From contig JABMRT010000227.1 of NCBI GenBank assembly GCA_013202295.1, forward strand, positions 1 to 54,528: 54,528 nucleotides of DNA, written 5' to 3'. Of the stretch, positions 33,222-43,336 are shown piece after piece. The position numbers and the translations under genes were made by a program. The notes beneath the pieces were generated by a model. It saw nothing but the letters and a program-made list of their open reading frames with translations. It was not told where the DNA came from and ran no database searches. The first letter of the stretch is position 1. The number at the start of each line of letters is the position of its first letter. The stretch comes from Candidatus Zhuqueibacterota bacterium. GTDB lineage: Bacteria; Zhuqueibacterota; QNDG01; JABMRT01.

Positions 33222-34304
33222 CTATTTTAAAAATGTATCATAAATGGGCGCGTAGTCTTTACGAATTTTATCTTCGTCGAGCCCGAATTTGGCCAAATCA
33301 TAAGCGTGCTTGCTTTTAAACTGACGTTGTTTTTCGGCAGTTTCCTCGATCGCTTTAATCAGGTCGGGTGTCGGCTCCACCTCAACAAAAGTCAGGATCT
33401 CGTTCGCCAACTTGTCAAAGTCCTGCATGATGCGGGGGAACGGCACGATCAATACGTTCTCTTTCGGGATGCGCCCCTGGGTATAATCCTCATAAAAGCG
33501 CATGCTCAGTTCGAGAAAAGCATCGTATAGTCGGTTGATGTAATGCTGACGCTTTGCTTCTGACAGGCTCCAGAAACCGAATCGGCCATCCAGCACACCG
33601 GTAACTAGACTGAGACCGGAAGGTACGGTCTGGAGCGGATCACGCACCATGTAGAGGATTTTCGCGTCTGGGAATTTTTGCAGAAAACGGGGTACCCGGA
33701 TTCCCAAAGAAAAGAGTTTGGAGGTGACGCGGCTCCGCTTTTCACCGATCAGGTTTCGCCTCCACATTTTTTCGAGCCAGGCGAAATCCCTGTCCGCGGT
33801 ATCCCGCACATCGGGATCAAACATCGACCGCAAATCATCCTTGGCCCATGCCAGGAAAAATCCATATAAAAAGAAGCCGTCAAAATACCTGAACATGAGG
33901 GAGGGATCATCGGTTTCGATTCCAGTTAGACTGGTTTGATGCGCCGCTGCAGCGTGATGTCGGGCCGGGCTGAATTTTTCCATCAATGGCAAAAGGGGTT
34001 TGATCAGGGCTTGCAGGGTAAGAGAAGGATATATCATTTTCCAGATGCGCATGCCGGCACCGAAATGGTTATCCACAAGGAAACGCTGTAGAAAGGTGGT
34101 GCCGCTGCGAGGATTGCCGACCACAATAATGGGTTTTACGATTTTAACTTTCCTCAATGAAGGGAAAAATAGATGATCCAGGGCCATGCCCAATGAGACA
34201 ATGCAATGTAATGTAAAGAGTCCAATGCCGGTGAAAACCGGACTGATCCATTTGTGAAATGTACTTCCGATAACGTGATGGACAAGGAGCATTCGTTTCA
34301 GCAT
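33222..34304 (-). CDS. PAPS-dependent sulfotransferase family protein
   Basis: 360 residues; ribosome binding site GAGGCGA. The 5'-phosphosulfate loop is VVGNPRSGTTFLQ (61-73), and the 3'-phosphate site is seen in ILYMVRDPLQTVPSG (216-230, Arg221 and Ser229). This places it in the sulfotransferase superfamily (PF13469-like), which moves sulfate from PAPS to a hydroxyl. The first 50 residues contain one hydrophobic stretch (about 20-45), so the enzyme may sit at the inner membrane and modify a lipid-linked or amphipathic acceptor. It lies among ASST-like genes and directly downstream of the KAS III-like gene, on the same strand. Confidence 0.88.
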   Translation of the reverse strand: MLKRMLLVHHVIGSTFHKWISPVFTGIGLFTLHCIVSLGMALDHLFFPSLRKVKIVKPIIVVGNPRSGTTFLQRFLVDNHFGAGMRIWKMIYPSLTLQALIKPLLPLMEKFSPARHHAAAAHQTSLTGIETDDPSLMFRYFDGFFLYGFFLAWAKDDLRSMFDPDVRDTADRDFAWLEKMWRRNLIGEKRSRVTSKLFSLGIRVPRFLQKFPDAKILYMVRDPLQTVPSGLSLVTGVLDGRFGFWSLSEAKRQHYINRLYDAFLELSMRFYEDYTQGRIPKENVLIVPFPRIMQDFDKLANEILTFVEVEPTPDLIKAIEETAEKQRQFKSKHAYDLAKFGLDEDKIRKDYAPIYDTFLK

Positions 34305-34353
34305 GTTCGCCTCGTTTAATATTTATCTAAACTTTAAAAGGTACTAAAGGGGG

Positions 34354-34443
34354 TGTCATGCTGAGTCTCGCTGAATGCAAGATGAAGTATCTTTGGTGGA
34401 GCGGATAAGATTCTTCTCCTGCCTTGGCTGGATCAGAATGACA
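34354..34443. repeat. palindromic REP/MITE-like element
   Basis: TGTCATGCTGA (34354-34364) and TCAGAATGACA (34433-34443) are inverted ends with one mismatch. An inner pair, GAAGTATCTT and AAGATTCTTC, also forms a stem with one mismatch. The 90-bp unit fills most of the gap between the sulfotransferase and KAS III-like genes. Short palindromes with this TGTCAT...ATGACA border are a common dispersed type in several bacterial groups. No other copy was found in this window. Confidence 0.6.
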
Positions 34444-34453
34444 GAATTATATG

Positions 34454-35419
34454 TTACCAGCGAATCAGCGCGAAAGAGACAGAGAGGCCCGCGCCGGTTC
34501 CGCCCATGAGAATCAGGTCGCCGCGTTTTAGTTTGCCTTCCGCATTGGCGGTTGCCAATGCAATGGGCATGGATGCAGCAATACAGTTGCCATACTTGGC
34601 GATGTTGTTGATGACCTTTTCACGCGCAAAACCATGATAGACAAAGGCCTCAATTGCGGGACCGGACGCCTGATGAAGAACGAGCCAGTCAATGTCATCT
34701 TTGGAGATATTGTTTTTCGTGAAAATAATTTTCAGTGCTTCTTTGACCCGATTAACGGCCAGACGAAAAACTCGCGGGCCGCTCATATTAAAGAGGTTGT
34801 CCTCAGGTTTAGTGTCCGGGTCGCCCGGTGGACGCCGTGTGCCCGCACCCCGAAATTCGGTGAAGTCCGCGCCTTCGGGCCAGGTAGACATGTGCCAATC
34901 CAGAATTGCACTTTGTTCTGACTCCGGTGTAGCCTCAAGGATCGCAGCCGCAGCGCCATCCCCGAAAAGGGCCGCACTTTCAGGCTGCTTCATGTTGCGA
35001 AATCCTGATCCGGTCTCGGATGAAACAACCAGAACCCGATTTACCAGTCCGCTTTGAATCATGGATGCGCCGGTAATGGTCGCTTGGATAAAAGAAAGAC
35101 AGGTCGCATGTGTGGACCAGGCTGGTGTGCCGACAAGTCCAAGTTCCTTTTGAATAAAAACCGAACTGTCCGGAATCAACTGAAGCGGCGTGGTAGAGGC
35201 GTTTAAAATGAGGTCCGGCGGAGGCCCCTCACCCATTGCTTCACGTGCCGCTTTGGCAGCCAGTACTTCCATGGGTTCTTCAGCGATACGGCGCTCTATG
35301 ACACCAGTTCGTGAGATAATCCATTTTTCACTTCGCCCAATCAGCGGTGACAATTCCGCTGCGGTTTGCACCTTGGGTGGCATGTACAAACCAGTGGAAA
35401 CAATTTTACAATTAAGCAT
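34454..35419 (-). CDS. beta-ketoacyl-ACP synthase III-like enzyme
   Basis: 321 residues from the ATG at 35419 (AAGGAAGG upstream); an earlier in-frame start at 35458 is disfavoured because the binding site lies inside it. The thiolase-fold catalytic set is complete: Cys107 in HATCLSF, His249 in LVLHQASG and Asn278 in YGNCIAASMP. GDGAAAAIL and the closing GGTGAGLSVSFALIRW are typical of KAS III. The Cys surroundings differ from housekeeping FabH (usually ACAGF), which fits a specialised condensing or acyl-transferring member, as used in starting unusual lipid or polyketide chains. Placed between ASST paralogue C and the sulfotransferase. Confidence 0.86.
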   Translation of the reverse strand: MLNCKIVSTGLYMPPKVQTAAELSPLIGRSEKWIISRTGVIERRIAEEPMEVLAAKAAREAMGEGPPPDLILNASTTPLQLIPDSSVFIQKELGLVGTPAWSTHATCLSFIQATITGASMIQSGLVNRVLVVSSETGSGFRNMKQPESAALFGDGAAAAILEATPESEQSAILDWHMSTWPEGADFTEFRGAGTRRPPGDPDTKPEDNLFNMSGPRVFRLAVNRVKEALKIIFTKNNISKDDIDWLVLHQASGPAIEAFVYHGFAREKVINNIAKYGNCIAASMPIALATANAEGKLKRGDLILMGGTGAGLSVSFALIRW

Positions 35420-35461
35420 GAACCTTCCTTTTACTTCCAAACCATCCAAAGATGACAAGAC

Positions 35462-38353
35462 TTACTTTGTGAGAACGAGCTTCCGGGTCAGAACATTTTC
35501 CCCTGATCTCAGACGGTAAAAATACACACCAGTGGGCAAGTCCCTGGCATCCAGATGCACGGTGTAACGGCTCGGGGATTGTATCCCATCCACCAAAGTT
35601 TTTACTTCATGGCCCATGATATCATACAGTTTCAATGAGACATGGGTCCGGGCCGGAATCGAGTAAGAGATCTGAGTTTTCGCATTGAAAGGATTTGGAT
35701 AATTCTGAACCAGCGCGAAATCCAACTCTTTCAGTGCAGGATCTTCAGGCACGTCGGAGTAATCCACAATAGAGAAGGATTGATCACTCAAATCGGAGAG
35801 TGCTTCATCCGCTGCACTCTTGATCAAGACCTTGTATCCGGATCCAATTTCCGAACTAATCGGGATTTCCCAAGCATATCCACCCGTGCTCCGTGTCGTA
35901 CCAATGGATCTTACAAAAGTATCGTTTCGGTATAATTCAAGGGTGACTTCGTCGGCGATATTGTCATCCCATTCAATGAATTGTTCAACGCCCAACTGCC
36001 AGGTTTCACCGCCATTGGGTACTGTCAGTGTTACAAACGGTGTGACGGTCGAGAATGTTCCGGTGGCAGTCCAATCGCTGGTGCCTACATCATTCGTGGC
36101 ATTGACGCGCCAGTGATAGGTTGTGTTGGGAGCCGGATCATTCATCTCATACACGGAGCTCTTCAAATAATTGGCATCCTCTACAATATTAGAAAAGGCA
36201 GCGTCGGTCGCAACCTGCAGGTAGAACCAGGTAACAATGCCAACAGGTGTCCAGATAAGATCTACTGACTGGGTCTGATCGACCTGCTCGCTGCTGGCTG
36301 GACTGATCAGAAGGGGTGGGGAAGTCATTGAAGCCACGTCTCCATAAGTGAAAATAAATTCACCGAATTTGGTCATGGTGGCTTTCACCTGACGTGTGAC
36401 ATGGTTCCACTCCGTTGGCAGTTGTATAAATAATCCTCTATCCGGGAATTCACGATGATAAACAATCACTGAATCTGGGTGTTCAAATCCATAAAAATCT
36501 GCGTCAAATGAGATCTCCGCCGTCAGAGGAGTTTGAATATTCATCTGGTCGACAATGATTTTAACTGGCAGTACACGGCGTGTTTTTCCGGGGAATTGCG
36601 GCTCATGGGGGCCGTGCTCCCATCGCCAGACATAGGCTTCATTGTATCCAAATCCGCCCATGGAGTTGAATTTCAGGGTGACACCGGTTTCATCATCTAC
36701 ATCATTGAAGTCATAAGTGTTGCCTACGAGCAGTTCGCTGCGCATCACATACGCCGCGTGCTTGCCGCGATCCCAATCAAAACGGAACGCCCGATAGCTC
36801 GCCCGGAATAAACGATCAAACGTCAGTTCACTGATGACAGTGCCTGCCGCATCCACTTCGGTCATCGCTGGTGATCCGAACATAGACGCTGCGCCCCAAC
36901 CGATCACCGTGTTGCCGTTTTCAAGCCGCTGCACACTGCCCATGTTTCCAACCAAAATGTCCGGATCATGACGATACTCCCACACATTGGTTACGGTCAT
37001 GGCCGTTTCATCGACGTCATACTCCAGCGCACGTGTATATGCTCGAATTGGTAGATCACCCGCGCCCTCATCATTGTTGCCATTGTCGAGCATGGTCAGG
37101 TTGCCGTTGTCCAACTGGCGCACGTCGTGTTGATACATGAAAAAAATTGGCGCGGTATCCTGTGTTTCATTGATAAACGTGAACTCATTGTTTTTGCCCG
37201 CCATACGCCAGATGATCTCGCCGGTTTGCCGGTTGATCTTTGTAATCTCTGCAAGAGCCACAGCAGAGACAATCAGATTTCCGTCATTGGCCAACTCAAT
37301 CGAATTGAGATGGATGGCATTGACGGTGGCCTGTGTCAGATTCTGATACGAATCGGTTAAGTCGTAATGATCCCAGCTTCTCCATTGAAAGATCACATCC
37401 TTGTTTTCATCTACTTCCTGCACGATTGAGCCCGCTACCAGCGCACCCGGATGGCCACCGGTTACGACTTCGCTCATATCTACGGGTTGCAAGTCATAGG
37501 TCAGCATCAGGGCATGGCCATTGGGCAGCAGTTGAAATTCATGGAAGTCGGCAGTGTATCCATTTCCCATCTGAAAATTATCCATCACAGTATAAGTGCT
37601 ATCCATTAAGAAATAATCCGTGAGGCCGGCGGCAACGCCAAACGGGGAGGGCTCATCCATGATCCCATATGTTAGCCAGCCATTGGGAGCAACTTTCAGA
37701 TCGACCGGCATGCCTGAATCAAAAAATTCAGAATGGATCACGTTCCCGTCATTGTCCGCGATCAGGTTGTACCCTTCCAGCACGGCCACGGGTGTGGGAG
37801 TGAGAAAGAGATATCCCGGACTGGGATCGCCATAGTGGATTAGCTCGAAACCATAATCGTCCGGAAGCGGATCATCTAAAGCATAGGTTTGAGCTTCTAT
37901 GGAAATTTCTTCCGGTACGTTCATCGGATTGAGTGTTGCGATGTGTTCATACGGATTCAATGGTTTTTCCAATGGTGTCACTGTAAAAGAGAATGTGAAG
38001 GACTGAACTGTTTCACCGGATCGCGTGAGCAATCCATTGCCAAGTGTCACGGTTACTTCTTCTCCAGGGCTGAACTGGTTATCGGATTTAAAGATCAGTG
38101 TTTTTCCATCCGAAGAAAGTATTGCCTGACCCGAGACTTTGCCGCTCTGAGATCCTTGCACTTCGATGAGATTATCACCAAAGGCAGAAACTGGATCAAG
38201 TACTTCTCCAGGCCGAATAATAATCTGGGAGGATCGCGAATTCAAACTGGATTCATGCACCGGTGAAATGTACTGAATTGAAGCTGGTTTCTGCGCCATC
38301 AATGTGACAGATCCGATTGCAATAATGAGTGTTCCGAGAAATAGACGTTTCAT
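35462..38353 (-). CDS. T9SS-exported aryl-sulfotransferase-like propeller, paralogue C (divergent)
   Basis: 963 residues from the ATG at 38353 (GAAGGA upstream); the upstream ATG at 38404 gives a charged pre-leader. Signal 1-21, Ig-like domain 25-135, propeller about 165-560 with DFHEFQ, IHLNSI, QHDVR and MGSVQR retained. SSRHLDEV has become SAVALAEI and RLGG has become RMAG. A 10-residue insertion precedes YQHDVR. Instead of the galactose-binding-like domain it carries a spacer, a fibronectin III domain (PPLLISPASSEQVDQTQSV) and a Kre9-like Ig domain (LTVPNGGETWQLGVEQFIEW). T9SS tail VQNYPNPFNAKTQ. The most divergent paralogue, so possibly a different substrate or non-catalytic. Confidence 0.84.
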   Translation of the reverse strand: MKRLFLGTLIIAIGSVTLMAQKPASIQYISPVHESSLNSRSSQIIIRPGEVLDPVSAFGDNLIEVQGSQSGKVSGQAILSSDGKTLIFKSDNQFSPGEEVTVTLGNGLLTRSGETVQSFTFSFTVTPLEKPLNPYEHIATLNPMNVPEEISIEAQTYALDDPLPDDYGFELIHYGDPSPGYLFLTPTPVAVLEGYNLIADNDGNVIHSEFFDSGMPVDLKVAPNGWLTYGIMDEPSPFGVAAGLTDYFLMDSTYTVMDNFQMGNGYTADFHEFQLLPNGHALMLTYDLQPVDMSEVVTGGHPGALVAGSIVQEVDENKDVIFQWRSWDHYDLTDSYQNLTQATVNAIHLNSIELANDGNLIVSAVALAEITKINRQTGEIIWRMAGKNNEFTFINETQDTAPIFFMYQHDVRQLDNGNLTMLDNGNNDEGAGDLPIRAYTRALEYDVDETAMTVTNVWEYRHDPDILVGNMGSVQRLENGNTVIGWGAASMFGSPAMTEVDAAGTVISELTFDRLFRASYRAFRFDWDRGKHAAYVMRSELLVGNTYDFNDVDDETGVTLKFNSMGGFGYNEAYVWRWEHGPHEPQFPGKTRRVLPVKIIVDQMNIQTPLTAEISFDADFYGFEHPDSVIVYHREFPDRGLFIQLPTEWNHVTRQVKATMTKFGEFIFTYGDVASMTSPPLLISPASSEQVDQTQSVDLIWTPVGIVTWFYLQVATDAAFSNIVEDANYLKSSVYEMNDPAPNTTYHWRVNATNDVGTSDWTATGTFSTVTPFVTLTVPNGGETWQLGVEQFIEWDDNIADEVTLELYRNDTFVRSIGTTRSTGGYAWEIPISSEIGSGYKVLIKSAADEALSDLSDQSFSIVDYSDVPEDPALKELDFALVQNYPNPFNAKTQISYSIPARTHVSLKLYDIMGHEVKTLVDGIQSPSRYTVHLDARDLPTGVYFYRLRSGENVLTRKLVLTK

Positions 38354-38423
38354 AACAGATTCCTTCGTTTTATATCCATTCAAGTGGAAATAATCTAAAA
38401 CCATTTGCTTTTAATTCAAAGCA

Positions 38424-40670
38424 CTATTTAATCAGCAATGTTTTACACCCCTGATCCATGAGCAAGTTCCCCTGCAAATTCCATGCGAGGAACCGATAGA
38501 CATAGAGTCCTGAACATAATTGCGCACTATTCATCTGAATTCGATGCAACCCCGGATCGATCAAGGCATCATGAACAGTGAATTGAAACCGGCCACGCAG
38601 ATCATAGAGGTTAATTTGCACATGGCTTTGTTCCGCTGTTTCAAAACGAATCGTGGTCTGTGCGTTAAAGGGGTTCGGATAATTGCCTAAAAGATTGAAA
38701 TATTTCGGATTTTGAATTTCCGCTTCCCTGACTTCGGAAAATTCTGCCCGTGTAAGAGAAATATTATCCAAATATACATCACTGTTCGAACCACCCATTT
38801 GAAAGACGAGGGTTGCGTCAAAATCAGGGGGATTTTGCATGGTAAAGGCATACGAGAAATGTTGCGTAAAGGGAGTGAGATAGGTCAGTCCTATTTCGCT
38901 ATAATTCGTGAAATCATCATTGGGCTCAATAATCGTGGCTTCAATGGTTCTTGATTCCGGACTCCATGCGTCGAATTCAAAGAAGTAGGCTTCATCCTCA
39001 ATCAGCTCCATGCCCGGCTGATACAGTAGAATTTCAGAGGGTTCGTTTCCTCCATTCGATATTTCAAACACACACGTTCCATCTTCAATCTGCCAGTTGG
39101 ATGAAGCCGAACCATTTGCATCGTAACGCCAATTCGACTTGCGGTTTGAGAAGTCACCGTTTAGCACCATGTTCTGGCCGGGTTCGTTAAAGCTGACGTA
39201 GACCTCTTCTTCGTTTGAGTATTCGCTTTCCTGTCCCGCAAGGCTTACAGAGGTGACAAGAAAATACCAGGTTTCCGGATTTTCCAGATCGGTTAATCCC
39301 TTCAGGGTCTGCTTTGATGTGTCCAGTAGTGTGGTAGGATTGGGAGACGTACCGCCATAAATCCGATAGTAGTCCACATCCTGATCACCAAACTGGTTAA
39401 AGATCAGCGCTACGGCCTCCTCATGCGGTTCCGCAACGAGATAGGGAGTGAGTGCCACGCCATTCCATGGAAATCGATAGACGCGATAGACATTGTATCC
39501 CTGCTCGAACCACATCTCAAAGGCCACCTCGCCTTCGGGTGTGACTTCCGTTAAAATCGGAAACTGGCTGCCCACGGCCCAGTTGATCAACGTGTTTTCA
39601 TTGGGCAGCCGCTGCACATTGCCCATGAAATATGAAAATCCATTTGCACCCGGACTGAGATACTCCCAAATCAAGGTGGCCGTCATATTTAACGTGTCCA
39701 GCACATATTCAACAGCCCGGGTTTGCGGCGGATTGTGCATGTTGCCATTGTCAAACAGAGTATAATGTCCTTCTCCCAAGGATCGGATGTCATGCTGCGC
39801 ACTGAATCCATTCAGCGGATCATTGATAAAGGTGAATTGATTGTGTGCGCCACCGAGGCGCCAGATGATCTCCCCAGTCTCCCGATGGATTTTTGTAACC
39901 TCATGCAGATGGCGGCTGGAGAGCAGCAGATGGCCGTCATCATCCTCATCAATCGCGTTCATGTGCGGGAATCGAATTGAATTGCTTGTGAGACGATCTT
40001 CATAAAAATCGATATCCCGAATATCAAAATGGTCCCACGGCCGCCATTGAAAAATTAGCTCACCCTCCGGGCTGAATCCCTGAATGGCGCTTTCGTGAAT
40101 GAGAACATTCGTTTGTCCTCCCTCCACAATCCCACTCATGTCTACAGTTGTGTCTTTGGTCACGAGCATATAGTAAGAGCCATCCTCGAAGATTTGCATG
40201 TCATGCTCATCCGTACCGAATCCATTTACCGGGCGAAGGGTATCCAAAATGGTGTAATTGTGATCAAATACGAGATACCCCATGTTCTCATGACTTTGAA
40301 CTTCCGGCTTTCCATATCCACCACGGATCATCATGCTCAACATTCCATTGTCATCCACCTTGATATTGCGTCGCCGGTCCCAAGTTTTCCAGTACCAGAC
40401 CGGATCGCCGTTGTTGTCCAGAATCATGGAATAGGGCGGGCCACCCCGATTATTCAGAAAGATGTAACCCGAATCAGGATTGTTATTGATGGTGATGCTG
40501 ATACGCGGAAAATCAGAAGGGACAGAAACGCCATTGGCCCGAATGGATGTTTTTACGGGTTCTGATGCTTCGTGAGTAAACCTAGCTGGTTTCTCCTGGC
40601 AAAACGAGATGTTATGACTCATCATTCGAACCAGCAGGAGTGATGTTATAAGTATATGACTCGCATTCAT
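38424..40670 (-). CDS. T9SS-exported aryl-sulfotransferase-like propeller, paralogue D
   Basis: 748 residues; signal peptide about 1-25, no N-terminal Ig-like domain. The propeller (46-420) has DEHDMQ (H156), HMNAI (H236), SSRHLHEV, QHDIR (H293) and MGNVQR. Then come a fibronectin-like domain, a galactose-binding-like domain (NGDFSNRKSNWRYD) and a T9SS tail (LGNYPNPFNAQTT). It shares whole phrases with paralogue E (PDSGYIFLNN, FPHMNAID, INDPLNGFS), so the two are recent duplicates. The start codon has only a weak upstream AGG. 50 bp downstream of E. Confidence 0.84.
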   Translation of the reverse strand: MNASHILITSLLLVRMMSHNISFCQEKPARFTHEASEPVKTSIRANGVSVPSDFPRISITINNNPDSGYIFLNNRGGPPYSMILDNNGDPVWYWKTWDRRRNIKVDDNGMLSMMIRGGYGKPEVQSHENMGYLVFDHNYTILDTLRPVNGFGTDEHDMQIFEDGSYYMLVTKDTTVDMSGIVEGGQTNVLIHESAIQGFSPEGELIFQWRPWDHFDIRDIDFYEDRLTSNSIRFPHMNAIDEDDDGHLLLSSRHLHEVTKIHRETGEIIWRLGGAHNQFTFINDPLNGFSAQHDIRSLGEGHYTLFDNGNMHNPPQTRAVEYVLDTLNMTATLIWEYLSPGANGFSYFMGNVQRLPNENTLINWAVGSQFPILTEVTPEGEVAFEMWFEQGYNVYRVYRFPWNGVALTPYLVAEPHEEAVALIFNQFGDQDVDYYRIYGGTSPNPTTLLDTSKQTLKGLTDLENPETWYFLVTSVSLAGQESEYSNEEEVYVSFNEPGQNMVLNGDFSNRKSNWRYDANGSASSNWQIEDGTCVFEISNGGNEPSEILLYQPGMELIEDEAYFFEFDAWSPESRTIEATIIEPNDDFTNYSEIGLTYLTPFTQHFSYAFTMQNPPDFDATLVFQMGGSNSDVYLDNISLTRAEFSEVREAEIQNPKYFNLLGNYPNPFNAQTTIRFETAEQSHVQINLYDLRGRFQFTVHDALIDPGLHRIQMNSAQLCSGLYVYRFLAWNLQGNLLMDQGCKTLLIK

Positions 40671-40720
40671 CCTAATGGGGTACGATTGCCATCATGGCAA
40701 TCACGTCAGAAATTCCTTCG

Positions 40721-43330
40721 TTATTTGATGAGCATGATCTTAGATACCTGACTCGTCCTGTGTTGGCCATTTACATCCTTGGCGTCAACCTGGTAAAAAT
40801 AAATACCCGAACTGAGCTGTGATCCATCTATGTTAACAGAATGATTGCCAGGTTCGAATTGCTGGTCACAGATTGTAAACTGCAACCGTCCCAGAATATC
40901 ATAAAGCTGGATGTTCACGTGTGATTGTCCTTCTGTCTCAAACCGAATGGTTGTCTGCGAATTGAATGGATTGGGATAATTTCCGAGCAGTCGAAAATCC
41001 GTCACACTCTGAATTTCTGGTTCTCCTACTGCCGAATTCAGATTGCGTTTGAATGATACATTATCCAGATAGACATCAATATCCGAGTGGCCCATGAGAA
41101 AGACAACAATTGCATTAAAATCAGATTGATCCTCCATTGTAAACGGAAATGAGAAGTGTTCAACTCCCGGTGTGATGTAGGTCGGACCGATCTGACCATA
41201 ATCAGTATAATCATCCCCATATTCAAAAATCCAGGCATCGATAGTTCTGGGCGCATCTGCCCATGCATCAAATTCAAATATATATTTTTCTCCCTGAATA
41301 AGTTCCATACCCAATTGAACGAGCTGCACAGTGGAACTATAAGGTCCGCTGGCTGAAATGTTGAAATGGCTTACGCCATCTTCGATCAACCAATTGGCCG
41401 AGGCACCTCCGAATACATTGTAAAACCAATTATTTTTTCGGTTGGAGAAGTCGCCATTTAAAACCATGTTCTCACCAGGTGCGACTACACTGACAAACGC
41501 TTCCTCCTCATTTGAGTAATCACTCTCCACCCCGGAACCATTAACGGAGGTCACTCTGAAAAACCAATTTTGCGGATTTTCCAGATCTGCCACACTCTTG
41601 AGAGAGGAATTTGAAGTGTCGATCAATGTGGTGGGATTGGGAGAGGTGCCCCCATAGATGCGATAATGGTTCACGTTAGGATCACCAAATTGATTCATAA
41701 AAAACACGACCGCTTCTTTATGAGGCTCCACAATCAAGTAGGGTTTGAGGGCAATCCCATCCCATGGATCTTTTAGTACACGATAGGTATTAAAACCTTG
41801 ACTCGCCCACATCTCAAAGGCAATCTCGCCATCCGGTGTAATTTCAGAGACTTTGGGCAGAAATCCCTCCGCCCAGTTGATCACGGTGTTTCCATTGGAC
41901 TGCCGTTGTGCGTTTCCCATATAATGTGAAAAGCCATCATAGGGATTTTGATATTCCCAGACCAAGGTCGCTGTCATGGCCAAAGTGTCCAATTCATATT
42001 CTACTGCCCTAGATATTCGGGGACTATGCTGATTTCCATTATCAAATACGGTATATCGGTTATCCCCGACTGACCGGATATCATGCTGGTTTGAAAATCC
42101 ATTCAGTGGATCATTGATAAATGTAAACTGATTGTTGGCTCCGCCTAACCTCCATATCTTTTCTCCGGTTTCGCGGTTGATCTTGGTCACTTCGCTGAGA
42201 TGGCGGCTTGAAAGAAGAATATGACCATCCTCATCTTTGTCGATGGCATTCATGTGGGGGAAGCGAATATTGTAGCTTGTCAGTGGTTCATCCGGACTTT
42301 GCATATCACGGATATCAAAATGATCCCACGCTGCCCAAGTAAAGTTGAGGTCACCCTCCGGTGTAAAGCCCTGGATCATGGTTTCACGAACTGTTGCATT
42401 TGTTCTGCCGCCCTCCACATATTGGCTCATGTCCACAGTCTCTTCGATGCGACCAATGATAAAGTAACTTCCATCTTCAAATATCTGACATTCATGCTCG
42501 TCCGTTAGATATCCCATCGTCGCTCTAAATGTATCAATGATAGTATAATTGTTATCGAGATTGATATGGCCCCAATTTACAGGATTATCAACTTGCGGAC
42601 GTCCATAGCCACCTCGGATGAGCATGGTCAATGTGCCGTTATCCTGCTTTTTAAAATCGCGACGTTTGTCCCAGGTTCTCAGATACCAGATTGGTGCACC
42701 AGAAGAGTCGAGAATAATGTTGTAGGGTTGTCCGCCCCAGTTGTTTAAAAAGATGTATCCACTGTCTGGATTGTTATTCACTGTAACCGATACAAGTGGA
42801 AAATCACTCGGTACAGACACACCATTGTTGGCAGCCAATGCTTTCAGAGACCGAGATTCGTTAAAACGGATGCCTTCAAATGGAGGCGGTTCTATTAATT
42901 CCGGAGCTTCCATTTCTTCTGGATAGAAAATATTGTTTTGTGATTCTTTTACTGTGAACTGAAATCCGAACGGATTCATTACCTGAACACTATTATGCGT
43001 TTTTGGGCTGAGTGAGACACGCACTGTCTCACCGGGTGTGAAGGATTGATCCGGTTTAAAGGTGAGGGTTTTCAGGTCAGCTGCGATCTTTATTCGGCCT
43101 GAGTGCAAACCGCTTTGCTCACCTCGCACACGAATGCATGCGAATCGATTTACTATATCATTCGCAGAGATGTTATTCAGACGCAGTATAATTGAAGCTT
43201 GATTGGATACATGTTCTGATCCCGGTTTGGGATAGAGGAATTGAATGACATCGGGTTGTTGTGTGGCGAATAATCCGCTAACGAATAATAGCCCCGCAAT
43301 TAATGCGAGGCAGAAGCATCTTTTTTTCAT
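40721..43330 (-). CDS. T9SS-exported aryl-sulfotransferase-like propeller, paralogue E
   Basis: 869 residues; signal peptide 1-22, Ig-like domain (about 25-135: IQFLYPKPGSEHVS to GETVRVSLSPKTH), a linker, then the propeller (about 170-545) with DEHECQ, HMNAI, SSRHLSEV, QHDIR and MGNAQR all intact. Fibronectin-like, galactose-binding-like (NGDFSNRKNNWFY) and T9SS (LGNYPNPFNSQTT) parts follow. It differs from its twin D mainly by the added N-terminal domain and linker. The mRNA leader starts in a long inverted repeat (43337-43427). Confidence 0.86.
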   Translation of the reverse strand: MKKRCFCLALIAGLLFVSGLFATQQPDVIQFLYPKPGSEHVSNQASIILRLNNISANDIVNRFACIRVRGEQSGLHSGRIKIAADLKTLTFKPDQSFTPGETVRVSLSPKTHNSVQVMNPFGFQFTVKESQNNIFYPEEMEAPELIEPPPFEGIRFNESRSLKALAANNGVSVPSDFPLVSVTVNNNPDSGYIFLNNWGGQPYNIILDSSGAPIWYLRTWDKRRDFKKQDNGTLTMLIRGGYGRPQVDNPVNWGHINLDNNYTIIDTFRATMGYLTDEHECQIFEDGSYFIIGRIEETVDMSQYVEGGRTNATVRETMIQGFTPEGDLNFTWAAWDHFDIRDMQSPDEPLTSYNIRFPHMNAIDKDEDGHILLSSRHLSEVTKINRETGEKIWRLGGANNQFTFINDPLNGFSNQHDIRSVGDNRYTVFDNGNQHSPRISRAVEYELDTLAMTATLVWEYQNPYDGFSHYMGNAQRQSNGNTVINWAEGFLPKVSEITPDGEIAFEMWASQGFNTYRVLKDPWDGIALKPYLIVEPHKEAVVFFMNQFGDPNVNHYRIYGGTSPNPTTLIDTSNSSLKSVADLENPQNWFFRVTSVNGSGVESDYSNEEEAFVSVVAPGENMVLNGDFSNRKNNWFYNVFGGASANWLIEDGVSHFNISASGPYSSTVQLVQLGMELIQGEKYIFEFDAWADAPRTIDAWIFEYGDDYTDYGQIGPTYITPGVEHFSFPFTMEDQSDFNAIVVFLMGHSDIDVYLDNVSFKRNLNSAVGEPEIQSVTDFRLLGNYPNPFNSQTTIRFETEGQSHVNIQLYDILGRLQFTICDQQFEPGNHSVNIDGSQLSSGIYFYQVDAKDVNGQHRTSQVSKIMLIK

Positions 43331-43336
43331 GAGTGG

